Shown: one piece after another, positions 6,476 through 15,322 of the stretch | How positions within the stretch are numbered: position 1 is the stretch's first letter | Layout of the letters: each line of letters begins with the position of its first letter | DNA from: Saprospiraceae bacterium | Lineage (GTDB): Bacteria; Bacteroidota; Bacteroidia; Chitinophagales; Saprospiraceae | DNA: 44,545 nt | Direction: 5' to 3' | Assembly (NCBI GenBank): GCA_025056735.1 | Contig: JANWVR010000030.1 | Coordinates: 1-44,545, forward strand | Notes under the pieces: generated by a model | What the model was told of the DNA's origin: nothing | The model's input: only the letters and a program-made list of their open reading frames with translations | Database searches by the model: none | Program-made: the position numbers and the translations under genes

Positions 6476-7921
6476 TCAAAATCCCGAGTTGTAATTCACA
6501 TAAAATCCGCCTCCGCCGGTACTTCGCCAGCTCCACTCAAAGCGGATGACGGAGTTGTAGAAGAGGACGAGGTGCAGGCCGAAGCCGTATCCGCGCAGCA
6601 GGCGGTTGTTCAGCGGGTTTTCGGCGGCGAAGAAGGGGTCGTTGGCGTAGCCTGTGTCGTGGTGCAGCGCCAGGAACGCCCGGACGGGGAGGTGTTTGGC
6701 GAAGGGTATCCATTTGCCTATGTACAGGTATTCGTCCAAGAGTCGGAGGCGGAGGGTTGTCCGTTGCAGGCCGAAGTCTAAGCCGTCCACGACGAAGAAC
6801 TCGTATCCGCGCAGGACGTCGTTTCCGTAGCCTAAGGCCTGGTTGTTGTGGAAGGGCGGTTGGCGGCGTGGCGCACTGAGGCGCGCTTTGGCGGTGAGTT
6901 CGAGGCTCCAGCGGCGGCCCCAGGAGCGGTAGTAGCGCGCTTCGGCCGACAGGCGCAGCAGGTGCAGGTCGTCGGAGGGGAGCAGGCCGTTTTGGCGAAG
7001 TTCTAAGGCGACTAACCAGCCTTTGAGCGGGTAGGGGCGGGCATCGCGCAGGTCGGTAACGAGGCGATAGAGGGCGCTGAAGTGGCGCTGTTGGGTACGG
7101 CCTTGCCCAAAAAAGTGGGGGTTAAGTTCGTAGGCTACCGTATCGCCCACGCGGTTGTGGTGGTATTCCACGATGAAAGAGTGCGTTGTCAGCAGCCCGC
7201 GTCGCCAGTTTAGGGCTAAGTGCGCATATAGGCGTTGGCGCAGCCACAGGTCAGGGTCAGTAATGAATTGCTGGCGATTATTGCGAGTGATGTACTGCAC
7301 TTCGTGGTTGCGGCTGAAGCCCACAGCAGCACGGAAGCCCAGCGTCTGGCGGCGGTTGAACCACGGGCGCTCGTAGGAGGCTTCGTAGCGGTTGGTGTAG
7401 CCAAAGTTCAGGTTCACTTTCAGAACATCGGCGCGGCCGCTTAGGTTGAGGTGTGCAGAGCTGATGCCATAATTGACGCGCTTCAGTGAGTGGTTGAAAT
7501 CTGTCCACCAGACGTTAAAGTTGCGGTCGGCCAGTTCAAAGAGCGGGATAGGGTAGAGGTACCACATCTCCTTGAGCCACAGGCGTACGGCTAAGCGGTC
7601 GCCAGGCTCGAGCGTTTCTATTTGAATGGTCGAATGGGCAAACAGGCTGGTGTTCATCACGCGCAGGCGATTGCGTTCTAATGTCTCTGCCAGCGTGGCT
7701 AAGTCCAGCGTGTCGCCTGCCCGAAACTCCAGCTCGCGCAGGATGAGCTCCGGGCGTGTGCGCTTATTGCCTTCCAAGATGATGGTGTCAATACGCACCC
7801 CAATGCGCTCGCCGTTGGCGCTCTGGGCGCACGCTGGCGGCGTCTCCCATACTCCCCAAAGCAGCCAAACGGCCCAGGCAATTCCCCTCATCATTTTGGG
7901 GTAAAGCATTACCCTCACCAT
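6476..7921 (-). CDS. Omp85-family outer-membrane protein with one POTRA domain (BamA/TamA-like)
   Basis: About 481 residues from ATG 7921, with an N-terminal signal segment (GIAWAVWLLWGVWETPPACAQS); ATGs at 7909, 7894 and 7891 are possible alternatives. Residues about 35-115 form a single POTRA-like domain (RIDTIILEGNKRTRPELILRELEF, RAGDTLDLATLAETLERNRLRVMNTSLF). The rest is a 16-strand-type surface-antigen barrel with alternating aromatic strands, a late GYGNDVLRGYEFFVVDG segment that fits the conserved lid-loop region of Omp85 barrels (usually RGY), and a C-terminal strand ending in F. Length and single POTRA separate it from BamA (five POTRAs). Such short Omp85 proteins in Bacteroidota have no settled substrate; export or insertion of outer-membrane proteins or lipids is likely. 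Its stop lies 3 bp outside the repeat element. Confidence 0.85.
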   Translation of the reverse strand: MVRVMLYPKMMRGIAWAVWLLWGVWETPPACAQSANGERIGVRIDTIILEGNKRTRPELILRELEFRAGDTLDLATLAETLERNRLRVMNTSLFAHSTIQIETLEPGDRLAVRLWLKEMWYLYPIPLFELADRNFNVWWTDFNHSLKRVNYGISSAHLNLSGRADVLKVNLNFGYTNRYEASYERPWFNRRQTLGFRAAVGFSRNHEVQYITRNNRQQFITDPDLWLRQRLYAHLALNWRRGLLTTHSFIVEYHHNRVGDTVAYELNPHFFGQGRTQQRHFSALYRLVTDLRDARPYPLKGWLVALELRQNGLLPSDDLHLLRLSAEARYYRSWGRRWSLELTAKARLSAPRRQPPFHNNQALGYGNDVLRGYEFFVVDGLDFGLQRTTLRLRLLDEYLYIGKWIPFAKHLPVRAFLALHHDTGYANDPFFAAENPLNNRLLRGYGFGLHLVLFYNSVIRFEWSWRSTGGGGFYVNYNSGF

Positions 7922-8291
7922 CGAAGTCTGTTTTTTCGCATAAACGCCCACGTTATGGCGAAAGATGCAGTCCTTTCAGTTGGTTCCCGATGTGCCTGAA
8001 TAGGCTTTGTCGCCACCAATAGTAGGAGCAGTACTGAATACGCAAAAGTTTAGTCGCCGGTTTTCATGGCACGGGCCCGAGAGTATGCACACTTGTGCTC
8101 ACTCTGGCCCTGTACCGAATAATTGCTCTCACGCAGGTTCGTTGCCCCTTGATAGGGAGGCACTTTTCGATAAAAATGGTCCTTCTCCCAGCGCTTTTCT
8201 GCGTCCTATGTGAGCCGAGACACAATAGATTACCGCAGGAGACCGCGGTCACCGGAAGTTCTCGGCCCATAGGAACAGCATGCGGATAGAC
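7922..8291. other. 370-bp intergenic region without a recognisable gene
   Basis: Between the start of the Omp85 gene and the stop of the lipoprotein gene, both on the minus strand. It must hold the promoter of the Omp85 gene, but I see no clean -7 motif. Short open frames exist on both strands, but none has protein-like composition or recognisable motifs. No tRNA or clear terminator hairpin was seen. Confidence 0.5.
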
Positions 8292-9377
8292 TTATTTTTT
8301 TCGCACGTATCGGTTCGTATTGCCTGTGCCACCGATAAGGGAAAGGGCCAGAGTCTTACCGTCGGCTTTAACGATGGTGTAGCAGACCTCGTCTTGTCCG
8401 ATGACTTTCAGGCAAGGCGTAGTGGCAACAGGCAGACAGCCGGACGGGCACTTCGGGAAGTACAGACAGCGCACAGGCGGCTCCACCTCTGCGCCATCAT
8501 AAAGCTGGAAGAGACGACCTTCGGCAATGCGAATGGCCGCCTTTGGGTCGTCAGCAGATATCCATTCACCCTGTAAAAGAGCGGCCTTTTTGGCGTCAGC
8601 AGCGCTCAGGAAAGGGTCTTTATAGTCTTTACGCGCATAGACGCCATCGGGTATCACGCCTGCGCCTAACCCGCAGGCAGCTGGGTCGCCTTTTTCGGTA
8701 ACGACCTCGACACCGTTGCTCGACCAGCGCAGCAGAAGCATACATTCGCTGCCAAACTCCTGAGTAGAGAAACGCGCTTCAGTCACGGATACCAGCGTAG
8801 CAACGCCGGTCAGCTGGCCCTGGTTTCGCGCCGGTGCTGCCCCTACAGCCTGCAGGCGAAAACGCAGCGTATTGCCATCCTGCTCGCTGACAGCTAGCTC
8901 GCCTGTACTCCCATCGCCACCGTCTAAGGTATAAGTGCCTGTGAAAACGAGGTTTTCAACCACCAGCGGCTCCTCTTCTACCTCGTCGGCAAAGGCAATA
9001 GCCTCTAAGTTTTCCATGATTACGCGGGCGATTTCGCCCAACTTCGGGTCGTCTACGTAGGGCTGAGCAGCATTGAGCACCTCATCGCGCCAGCCCACAC
9101 GCTCCTCGTAGGTGCCCGCTTGCGGATTGGTCAGCACACTGTCGCGCAGTAGATAAAGCCAGCCAACAAGATGGTCTTCACCTGCCTCGTAGGTTCTCAG
9201 AAAATCCTGCATCAGCCCTTTCGGGTTTTTGAGAAAAGCCGCTTTGACGGCTAACGCCTCGGATACGCAGGTACTGGCGCCGCATTTTTTGAACGCCGTC
9301 CAAGAAGTGTCTTCGGCGGGCTGGCAGCCCAACAGCCATAGGCTGGCCAGTATGGCAATGGATAACAAACGAGTCAT
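8292..9377 (-). CDS. lipoprotein of unknown function
   Basis: A 361-residue product. ATG 9377 begins a lipoprotein signal (MTRLLSIAILASLWLLGCQ, lipobox LLGC); the frame continues upstream past the divergent promoter, which argues against a longer start. The N-terminal half is helical (YEAGEDHLVGWLYLLRDSVL, LGEIARVIMENLEAIAFADEVEEE). The C-terminal half holds two beta-rich units (TGTYTLDGGDGSTGELAVS, then LLQGEWISADDPKAAIRIAEG), the second resembling small lipocalin-like or META-like sandwiches that begin with a G-W/Y pattern. Several cysteines (CGASTC, CLYFPKCPSGC) could form disulfides in the periplasm. I do not recognise the family. It is divergent from the 9526 gene. Confidence 0.75.
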   Translation of the reverse strand: MTRLLSIAILASLWLLGCQPAEDTSWTAFKKCGASTCVSEALAVKAAFLKNPKGLMQDFLRTYEAGEDHLVGWLYLLRDSVLTNPQAGTYEERVGWRDEVLNAAQPYVDDPKLGEIARVIMENLEAIAFADEVEEEPLVVENLVFTGTYTLDGGDGSTGELAVSEQDGNTLRFRLQAVGAAPARNQGQLTGVATLVSVTEARFSTQEFGSECMLLLRWSSNGVEVVTEKGDPAACGLGAGVIPDGVYARKDYKDPFLSAADAKKAALLQGEWISADDPKAAIRIAEGRLFQLYDGAEVEPPVRCLYFPKCPSGCLPVATTPCLKVIGQDEVCYTIVKADGKTLALSLIGGTGNTNRYVRKK

Positions 9378-9513
9378 AAAAGAACGTGGGTTAAAAAAGT
9401 GAAAAGATTTTAAAGATAAGACTGAAACGCTGAATCCCGCTCTACGTGCACTAAATGGTGCGCCAAAGGTATCGGGAAAAGTCGCGTGCGCAAGGACGCC
9501 CAGAAGACAGATG

Positions 9514-9521
9514 TATCTTTG
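9514..9521 (+). promoter_or_regulatory. Bacteroidota -7 element TATCTTTG, probable leaderless start
   Basis: A full match to TAnnTTTG, 4 bp before the ATG at 9526. Transcription from this element should begin close to that ATG, implying an mRNA with almost no leader. A clear -33 element is not seen. Confidence 0.55.
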
Positions 9522-9525
9522 CCGC

Positions 9526-9825
9526 ATGTACACGCTATTGGTCAGCATCATCATTGGGCTGTTTGTGGCCATGCTGTTTGTCAACGTTTATTTCCGCGCT
9601 AAAGTGCTGAAGACCTACGGCATCTTAGTGCGCAACCGCGTTCAGTTTGGCGCTGCCCACGTGTTCAATCGCCGCCGATTAGAAGAAGAAATCCTGCCGC
9701 GCTATCCACACTGCCGTCGAGAGATTGAGGCTTTTGTCCAACACATTCACTATACTATCCGAATGGCAACGGTGCTCATTGTGCTGATCACAGTCTTCGG
9801 CGCCGTGTTGATGTATTACCGATAA
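9526..9825 (+). CDS. small membrane protein, two transmembrane helices
   Basis: A 99-residue protein starting MYTLLVSIIIGLFVAMLFVNVY, a membrane helix, and ending in a second helix (ATVLIVLITVFGAVLMYY). The loop between them is basic and helical (FNRRRLEEEILPRYPHCRREIEAF). An in-frame ATG at 9511 exists, but it would precede the -7 promoter element, so 9526 is preferred. It is followed after 6 bp by the oxidoreductase gene and is probably cotranscribed with it. The function is unknown. Confidence 0.7.
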   Translation: MYTLLVSIIIGLFVAMLFVNVYFRAKVLKTYGILVRNRVQFGAAHVFNRRRLEEEILPRYPHCRREIEAFVQHIHYTIRMATVLIVLITVFGAVLMYYR

Positions 9826-9831
9826 AATCGC

Positions 9832-10839
9832 ATGCAACCACTCAAATTAGGCCTCGCGGGGGTCGGGTACCTGGGCAACATCCACCTCAAATGCGCCTTA
9901 GCCGTGCCCGCCTGGGATGTGGTTGGCTTTTATGACTCCAACGACGCTCGTGCTGCAGAAATTGCCGCCGCCACAGGCGTGCGTCGTTATCCTTCCTACG
10001 CTGCCCTGCTGCGCGATGTGGATGCCGTGGATATTGTAACTCCTACGCCCAGCCACTATGCCCTGGCTGCCCAGGCCATCCGCGCCGGAAAACACGTCTT
10101 TCTGGAAAAGCCCGCCACTCAAACTGTTCGACAGGGCATGCGCCTGCTTCAATTAGCCAGGCAGTACGGCGTCGTCGTACAGGTAGGTCACGTTGAGCGC
10201 TTCAACCCGGCTTATCTGGCCCTGAAGGGCATGAGTCTCCGCCCTATGTTTATCGAATGCCACCGATTAGCTGCTTTTCAGCCCCGCGGGGCTGAGGTGG
10301 CTGTCATCCTGGACCTGATGATCCACGACCTCGATTTAGTGCTTCACTTAGTACAGTCGCCCGTGCGTCGCGTCAGCGCCAGCGGCGTAGCCGTGCTTAG
10401 TCACACGCTCGATATCGCCAACGCCCGTATCGAGTTCGCCAACGGCTGTGTCGCCAACCTCACAGCCAGTCGAATCTCGCTCAAGCAAATGCGCAAAATG
10501 CGCCTCTTCCAGCCCGATGCCTACATCAGCCTCGACTTTCTGGATAAAAAAGCCCAGGTTATCCGTCTCTTCGACGCGCACGCGCCCAACCTGCCTCCTG
10601 CCGAACAACTCTTAGAATGGGAAAGCCCAACTCAGGGCAAAAAATGGCTCCACCTGCATTCCCCCGAAATAGCGCCTATCAATGCCATCCAAACCGAGCT
10701 GGAAACCTTTGCCCACAGCATTCAGACCAGTACACCGCCGCCCGTTACGCTGCGCGAAGGCGTGGAAGCACTCCGACTGGCCTATCAGGTACTCCGAGCA
10801 GCAGAGCAACACCGACAGCGCGTAGCTGAGATAGTGTGA
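9832..10839 (+). CDS. Gfo/Idh/MocA-family NAD(P)-dependent oxidoreductase
   Basis: A 335-residue product. The N-terminal Rossmann fold shows GLAGVGYLGNIHLKCA (GxGxxG-type nucleotide-binding loop), then VDAVDIVTPTPSHYALA and the conserved AGKHVFLEKPATQT with the EKP motif whose lysine is catalytic in this family. The C-terminal alpha/beta domain carries HVERFNPAY and DLMIHDLDLVL; the latter histidine is the expected proton relay. Family members oxidise or reduce sugars, sugar acids and related polyols; the exact substrate cannot be read from sequence. It follows the small membrane protein after 6 bp. Length is normal for the family. Confidence 0.9.
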   Translation: MQPLKLGLAGVGYLGNIHLKCALAVPAWDVVGFYDSNDARAAEIAAATGVRRYPSYAALLRDVDAVDIVTPTPSHYALAAQAIRAGKHVFLEKPATQTVRQGMRLLQLARQYGVVVQVGHVERFNPAYLALKGMSLRPMFIECHRLAAFQPRGAEVAVILDLMIHDLDLVLHLVQSPVRRVSASGVAVLSHTLDIANARIEFANGCVANLTASRISLKQMRKMRLFQPDAYISLDFLDKKAQVIRLFDAHAPNLPPAEQLLEWESPTQGKKWLHLHSPEIAPINAIQTELETFAHSIQTSTPPPVTLREGVEALRLAYQVLRAAEQHRQRVAEIV

Positions 10840-10968
10840 AAGACAAAACAGCAGAGCACACCGGGCAAAAGACCCGCCATTCCTCTCGCTGTATGCCCAG
10901 GGGCTGGCGAATGCAAATTTTTACTCCAGCTCTAACCCAACCCCCCTGTACTGCTGCTGAGGGCTCCC

Positions 10969-10976
10969 TACCTTTG
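10969..10976 (+). promoter_or_regulatory. -7 element TACCTTTG upstream of arginine deiminase
   Basis: A full TAnnTTTG match, giving an mRNA leader of about 40 nt before the ATG at 11022. It lies in the 182-bp gap after the oxidoreductase gene. Confidence 0.6.
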
Positions 10977-11021
10977 CGCGGCTTTTACCGAGATAAAACA
11001 CAAATAATACCTACCATAGCT

Positions 11022-12299
11022 ATGGATATCAACAGCCGCATATACGTAGACTCCGAAATTGGTCGCCTCAAAAAAGTCATCGTGCACCGTCCCGACGAAG
11101 GCATTGCGCGTATCACCCCAAAACGAGCGGGCGAACTGCTCTTCGACGACATCGTACACCTGCCCAACATGCAGGAGGAGCACGACATCTTCACCGATGT
11201 GTTGCGCGCCTTTCTGGGCAAAGAAAATGTCCTCGAAGTCCGCGATTTGCTGGCTGAAAGTACCCGCGATGAAGAAAGTAAGTACGAGGTCATTAATAAA
11301 ATTACCGACTTCGAGGAGCTGCCTTACTCATTCATCCCGCGCTTAGCCGGCCTCTCGCCCGAGCAATTGGCCGATACGCTCATCACCGGCTATTTAGAGC
11401 CGGAAGACCGCATCCTCTTCGACCCTATACCCAATCTCATCTTCACGCGCGACATTGCCGTTACCATCAAGGACTACGTCATTATCACTAAGGCCAACAA
11501 ATCGGCCCGCTTCCGCGAAAACTTCCTCACGCGCCTCATCTTTAGCAGCCACCCCGTATTCCGCCGCTTAAAAGCCGATGGTAAAACCATTAACCTCAAC
11601 CGCGTGGATAAATTCCCTCCCTCCAAAAAGGGCGAAACGGTCAGTATTGAAGGCGGCGATGTGATGGTCATCAACCAGGACTATCTGCTTATTGGCTGCT
11701 CGGAGCGCACCAACAACTACGCCTTCCAACTGCTCAAAGAAACTCTATTTGACCGCGGCATTATTAAAAATATCGTACAGGTCAACATTCCGGCTGAGCG
11801 CACTTACATGCACATTGATACCGTATTCACGCAAATTAACCATCACCACATAGTCGCCTATAAGCCTATTGTGCAAGACGGTCTCGGCTCTTATGTGGAC
11901 GTGCATCGCCATACGGGCGAAGAAGTGGAGTATCCCAGCCTGAAAGATTTTTTGCTGGCCGAAATAGACCCAAAGATGGAATTCATTTGGGCCGGCCAAG
12001 GCGAAAGCCCTTACCAGGAACGCGAACAATGGACCGACGGCTGCAACTTAGTAGCCCTCAAACCTGGTGTAGCCATCACCTACGACCGGAACCCTATCAC
12101 TGAGCGTGCTTTCAAGTCGTTCGGCTACAAGGTGGTGGGCGCAGAGAAACTCCTGCGCGACATTGATAACGGAAAAATAAATCCGGAACAGGTCGAAAAC
12201 ACCATTATCACCATACCCTCCTATGAGCTCTCCCGCGCGCGCGGCGGCAGCCACTGCATGACCTGCCCTATCGAGCGCGAAGAGGTGGCGCCTGCTTAA
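11022..12299 (+). CDS. arcA: arginine deiminase family protein
   Basis: A 425-residue product. All motifs of arginine deiminase (arginine to citrulline plus ammonia) are visible: IFTRDIAVTI (FTRD substrate loop) in the first half, SIEGGDVMV, MHIDTVFT with the catalytic histidine, and GGSHCMTCPIERE near the C-terminus with the nucleophilic Cys412. The start at 11022 (MDINSRIYVDSEIGRLKKVIVHRP) matches the family N-terminus and lies downstream of a good promoter; an open frame further upstream is not protein-like. No ornithine carbamoyltransferase or carbamate kinase gene lies nearby, so the classical ATP-yielding pathway is not encoded here as an operon. Such stand-alone versions are common in Bacteroidota. 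It appears to lead a four-gene operon with spacings of 18, 3 and 6 bp. Confidence 0.87.
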   Translation: MDINSRIYVDSEIGRLKKVIVHRPDEGIARITPKRAGELLFDDIVHLPNMQEEHDIFTDVLRAFLGKENVLEVRDLLAESTRDEESKYEVINKITDFEELPYSFIPRLAGLSPEQLADTLITGYLEPEDRILFDPIPNLIFTRDIAVTIKDYVIITKANKSARFRENFLTRLIFSSHPVFRRLKADGKTINLNRVDKFPPSKKGETVSIEGGDVMVINQDYLLIGCSERTNNYAFQLLKETLFDRGIIKNIVQVNIPAERTYMHIDTVFTQINHHHIVAYKPIVQDGLGSYVDVHRHTGEEVEYPSLKDFLLAEIDPKMEFIWAGQGESPYQEREQWTDGCNLVALKPGVAITYDRNPITERAFKSFGYKVVGAEKLLRDIDNGKINPEQVENTIITIPSYELSRARGGSHCMTCPIEREEVAPA

Positions 12300-12317
12300 C
12301 CCCGTCGTCGTTGTTCA

Positions 12318-12725
12318 GTGTACAGCTTCGATTATCAGCTCCGCGTTCGCTACGGCGAGACCGACCAGATGGGCTACCTCTATTACGGCCGCTATGCCGA
12401 CTACTACGAGGTAGGCCGTGTAGAAACTATACGCTCCTTGGGCCTTAGTTACAAAGAGTTAGAGGACGTACACGGCATCTGGCTGCCCGTAGTGAGCCTA
12501 CAAATGCGCTTCGTGCGCCCAGCCCATTATGACGACCTGCTGACCATTCACACCGAAATACGCCACTTGCCCGATACACATATCACTTTCCACACCGACA
12601 TCCTCAACGAGCAGGGTGAGACCGTCAATGCCGGCGCAGTGCGCCTGTGCTTCTTTGACGCCAGGGAGAAAAAGGTGGTGCCGGCTCCGGAATTGTTGTT
12701 GGAAAAACTGCGTCCTTATTTTTAA
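12318..12725 (+). CDS. acyl-CoA thioesterase, hotdog fold (4HBT/YbgC type)
   Basis: A 135-residue single hotdog domain starting at GTG 12318. RVRYGETDQMGYLYYGRYADYYEVGRVE is the family signature, with the catalytic aspartate in ETDQMG and the following helix. Later strands are LPVVSLQMRFVRPAHYDDLLTIHTEI and INEQ/GAVRLCFFD-like segments. These enzymes hydrolyse acyl-CoA or hydroxybenzoyl-CoA thioesters in the cytoplasm; the YbgC branch is linked to the Tol-Pal envelope system, but no tol genes are present here. It sits 18 bp after arcA and 3 bp before the next gene. Confidence 0.88.
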   Translation: MYSFDYQLRVRYGETDQMGYLYYGRYADYYEVGRVETIRSLGLSYKELEDVHGIWLPVVSLQMRFVRPAHYDDLLTIHTEIRHLPDTHITFHTDILNEQGETVNAGAVRLCFFDAREKKVVPAPELLLEKLRPYF

Positions 12726-12728
12726 ACC

Positions 12729-13904
12729 ATGCCGCTCCGACACCTCTGGACCCACCCTACAGCGCTTTGGGTGGCTTATACGATGGCGGCCCTCATAGCC
12801 AGCGTGCAAAGCCTGTGGTTGCGCTCGGCCAAAAGCGGCTACACACCCTACGAGAACTATGTCATCTTCCGCAATGCTTTTGCCCATTTGGCGCAAGGAC
12901 TCAACCCATATGCACCCTACCCGGCTGAGCAGTGGGATTTGTACAAGTACAGCCCGGCGTTTGCTGTGGTTATGGGACCTTTCAGCCTGCTGCCCGACGC
13001 AGTAGGTTTGACGCTTTGGAACCTGCTGAATGCTCTGCCCTTGCTGTGGGCCATTTTGCATTTACCTGTACTCGATGGGCAGCGGCGCTGCTGGGTGGGC
13101 TGGTTTGTGCTGTTGGAATTGCTCATTTCCCTGCAAAACAGCCAGAGCAATGGCCTGATGGCAGCCTTTGTACTCCTGACCTGGATATCCATAGAGCACG
13201 GCAGCGCATGGCAGGCAGCAGGCTGGGCGGCGGCAGGCGGCTTCCTAAAAATTTTTGGCTTTTTGGCAGCTGTTCCGGCGCTCGTCTATCCGTACCGCAG
13301 CGCGCTGATAGGGTGGGGGAGTGCCTGGACGGTTGTGCTGCTGGCGTTGCCGTTGGCTGTGGTTAGCCCTGAGCAGTTGGTGCGCGTGTACGAGTGGTGG
13401 ATAGCGTTGCTGCGCGCCGACCACGAAGCGTCGGTGGGTTTGTCGCTCATGGGCTGGCTCCAGGCGTGGTTTGGCTGGCAGCCGCCCAAGTTAGCGGTGG
13501 TGCTGGTAGGGCTGGCGCTGTTACTGTTTAGCGCTTGGGCCGTGTGGCGTCGTCGCGGCGCCGATGGGCTGCCGCCAGCGCAAGATCGCGCTTACCTGTG
13601 GGCTTCGGCACTCTTATGGATGGTGCTCTTCAACCACAAAGCCGAGTCGCCAACTTTTATCATCGCCCTTTGTGGCGTAGCTGTTTGGTATTGGAGCACG
13701 CTGCGCCCCACGCGCTGGATGCAGGCGCTGCTGTGGGTGGCGTTTGTGATGGCATCCCTTTCACCCTCTGATCTGTTCCCGCCAGTGGTGCGCACAACGG
13801 TAGTGCAGCCCTACGTCCTCAAAGCTGTGCCTTGTATTTTCATCTGGCTATTGCTCACCGCCCAACTGTGCCTACCTTTCCGGCGCCAATCCGCAAACAA
13901 GTAG
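12729..13904 (+). CDS. GT87-type (DUF2029) polyprenyl-phosphate-dependent glycosyltransferase, membrane protein
   Basis: A 391-residue polytopic inner-membrane protein with about ten hydrophobic helices. NPYAPYPAEQWDLYKYSPAF is the characteristic periplasmic motif of DUF2029/GT87 proteins (a conserved Y-K/Y-P-P-like segment after the first loop), and YKYSPAFAVVMGPFSLLP leads into the next helix. The family uses polyprenyl-phosphate-linked mannose or related sugars to extend cell-envelope glycans outside the inner membrane. The neighbouring GtrA-like gene, 6 bp downstream, supports a role in lipid-linked sugar handling. Acceptor and sugar are unknown. Confidence 0.82.
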   Translation: MPLRHLWTHPTALWVAYTMAALIASVQSLWLRSAKSGYTPYENYVIFRNAFAHLAQGLNPYAPYPAEQWDLYKYSPAFAVVMGPFSLLPDAVGLTLWNLLNALPLLWAILHLPVLDGQRRCWVGWFVLLELLISLQNSQSNGLMAAFVLLTWISIEHGSAWQAAGWAAAGGFLKIFGFLAAVPALVYPYRSALIGWGSAWTVVLLALPLAVVSPEQLVRVYEWWIALLRADHEASVGLSLMGWLQAWFGWQPPKLAVVLVGLALLLFSAWAVWRRRGADGLPPAQDRAYLWASALLWMVLFNHKAESPTFIIALCGVAVWYWSTLRPTRWMQALLWVAFVMASLSPSDLFPPVVRTTVVQPYVLKAVPCIFIWLLLTAQLCLPFRRQSANK

Positions 13905-13910
13905 CGTTTC

Positions 13911-14300
13911 ATGAAAAGCGACTTACTTCAGAAATTCATCAAATTCGGATTAGTCGGCGCTTCCGGTGTCTTTGTGGACTTCGGCGTTACAGGCCTGTTC
14001 CGGGAAGTCTTGGGCGTCAATCAATATGTCGCCAACAGCTCGGGCTTCCTATGCGCCGTAGTGAGCAACTATGTGCTCAACCGCGCCTGGACGTTCCGCA
14101 GCCGCGACCCCCGTGTAGCGGCCCAGTTCTCCAAATTCCTCATCGCCTCGCTTATCGGGTTGGGGCTGAATAATGCCATCCTTTACCTCCTCCACGAACA
14201 GGCAGGCGTGGGCTTCTATCTGGCCAAAATTATTGCCACCGGTGTAGTCATGGTCTGGAATTTTTGGGCCAATTACACCTTTACCTTTCAGCAAAAATAA
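13911..14300 (+). CDS. GtrA-family membrane protein
   Basis: A 129-residue protein with four membrane helices: KFGLVGASGVFVDFGVTGLF, NSSGFLCAVVSNYVLNRAWTF, FSKFLIASLIGLGLNNAILYLL and LAKIIATGVVMVWNFWANYTF. The segments F-K-F-x-x-V-G at the start and SNYVLNRAWTFRS are the GtrA signatures. GtrA proteins are thought to flip undecaprenyl-phosphate-linked sugars across the inner membrane. It ends the arginine-deiminase operon; no clear terminator follows. It pairs logically with the upstream glycosyltransferase. Confidence 0.88.
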   Translation: MKSDLLQKFIKFGLVGASGVFVDFGVTGLFREVLGVNQYVANSSGFLCAVVSNYVLNRAWTFRSRDPRVAAQFSKFLIASLIGLGLNNAILYLLHEQAGVGFYLAKIIATGVVMVWNFWANYTFTFQQK

Positions 14301-14460
14301 GGGCTCACTTCTCCTCTGGATTGATTGGCCGTGTAAAACCCTGAAAATTAAAGGCTGTTTTCTTTGACTCAGCCAGTTAGGAGGATGGAGCCAGAAGAGT
14401 GGAGGACTACCGACATACTACACCCTGAGGCTGCGGCATGCCGCAATAGTCTCTGCGGAG

Positions 14461-14505
14461 AAAAAAGCCGTTGCTCGACATCTTGTGCGAAAACCGAGCA
14501 ACGGC
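14461..14505 (-). terminator. rho-independent terminator of the SlyD-like gene
   Basis: A perfect 11-bp inverted repeat, GCCGTTGCTCG (14467-14477) and CGAGCAACGGC (14495-14505), with a 17-nt loop. On the minus strand it is followed by six T. It lies about 30 bp past the stop codon. Confidence 0.9.
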
Positions 14506-14536
14506 CGAAATGCTTTGAAAAGATTACACAGCCCTA

Positions 14537-15043
14537 TCAATGGTCGAAGTATCCGTCGCCGTGGATATGCCCGTGGTCAAGCTCGTCCGGCTCAGCGTCG
14601 CGGATGCTTTCGATGTGCCCTGTGAAGTGCAGGTCAACCCCCGCCATGGGATGGTTGAAATCAATCTTTACCGACTCCAGCCCCACCCAGTGCACGATGC
14701 CCTGGTAGTGATTGCCGTTCTGGTCGGTCAGCGGCAGAATGTTGCCTACTTCGAGCAGACCATCAGGAATAACGCCATCGGTCTCAAAAATGTGCTTGGG
14801 CACTTCCACAATAGCAGTCTCATCGCGCTCGCCATAAGCGTTCGCGGCTTTAATGGTGAAAGAAAACGTATCACCGACCTTCAGCCCTTCGAGGTTAGCC
14901 TCAAAATCCGGGAGCATTTGACCAATGCCGTATATGAATCCAAGCGGCTCCTCGCCGTGTGTGGACTCAATGATTTCGCCGTTGGCGTCGTTCTCCTTAA
15001 GAGTGTAGTGAACGAACACCGCTTTGTCTTTTTCTACAACCAT
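14537..15043 (-). CDS. slyD: FKBP-type peptidyl-prolyl isomerase, SlyD-like
   Basis: A 168-residue product starting at ATG 15043 (MVVEKDKAVFVHYTLKE); the frame is open further upstream but runs through the promoter. The FKBP halves are recognisable: HYTLKENDANGEIIEST, then GEEPLGFIYGIGQMLPDFEANLEGLKVGDTFSF, and a late DFNHPMAGVDLHFTGHIESI, which is the SlyD form. Between them, residues about 68-125 form the IF (insert-in-flap) chaperone domain (AYGERDETAIVEVPKHIF). The C-terminal tail is histidine- and acid-rich (DELDHGHIHGDGYFDH), as in metal-binding SlyD tails, though short. It assists proline-limited folding and may bind nickel. It has its own -7 element and terminator, so it is monocistronic. 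Confidence 0.92.
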   Translation of the reverse strand: MVVEKDKAVFVHYTLKENDANGEIIESTHGEEPLGFIYGIGQMLPDFEANLEGLKVGDTFSFTIKAANAYGERDETAIVEVPKHIFETDGVIPDGLLEVGNILPLTDQNGNHYQGIVHWVGLESVKIDFNHPMAGVDLHFTGHIESIRDAEPDELDHGHIHGDGYFDH

Positions 15044-15091
15044 GGAAAAGGAAAAATGGAAAAGAGGTGAGAGAAAATGGTTAACTGCCCG

Positions 15092-15099
15092 CAAAGATA
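15092..15099 (-). promoter_or_regulatory. -7 element TATCTTTG for the SlyD-like gene
   Basis: On the minus strand this is a full TAnnTTTG match, about 48 bp before the start codon. Confidence 0.6.
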
Positions 15100-15322
15100 C
15101 GGCGCTCGGTGCTTGTGTGCGGTGGCATTCCTTTTTTTGTGTCGAAAGTAGCCGAAAAAATATCTGGGCGCCCGGCTTCACGTAAAAAATGGGTATAGGT
15201 TGGCGCTTCAGTTGGTCGTCTTGTTCGGGTAGGCTGCGGCTGAGAAATTTTGCAGCCGAATTGACAGGCAAGCCAGAACTTTAGCCGCCAAAGAACAAAC
15301 CCAACCTGAAGCATTTTTTAGT

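Noticed and set aside
6444-6536. Longer start for the four-helix-bundle gene
   Set aside because: The added residues are translated repeats and the reverse of the Omp85 gene end; the family N-terminus fits ATG 6443.
7922-8291. Short open frames in the gap before the Omp85 gene
   Set aside because: None has protein-like composition, a signal or a family motif.
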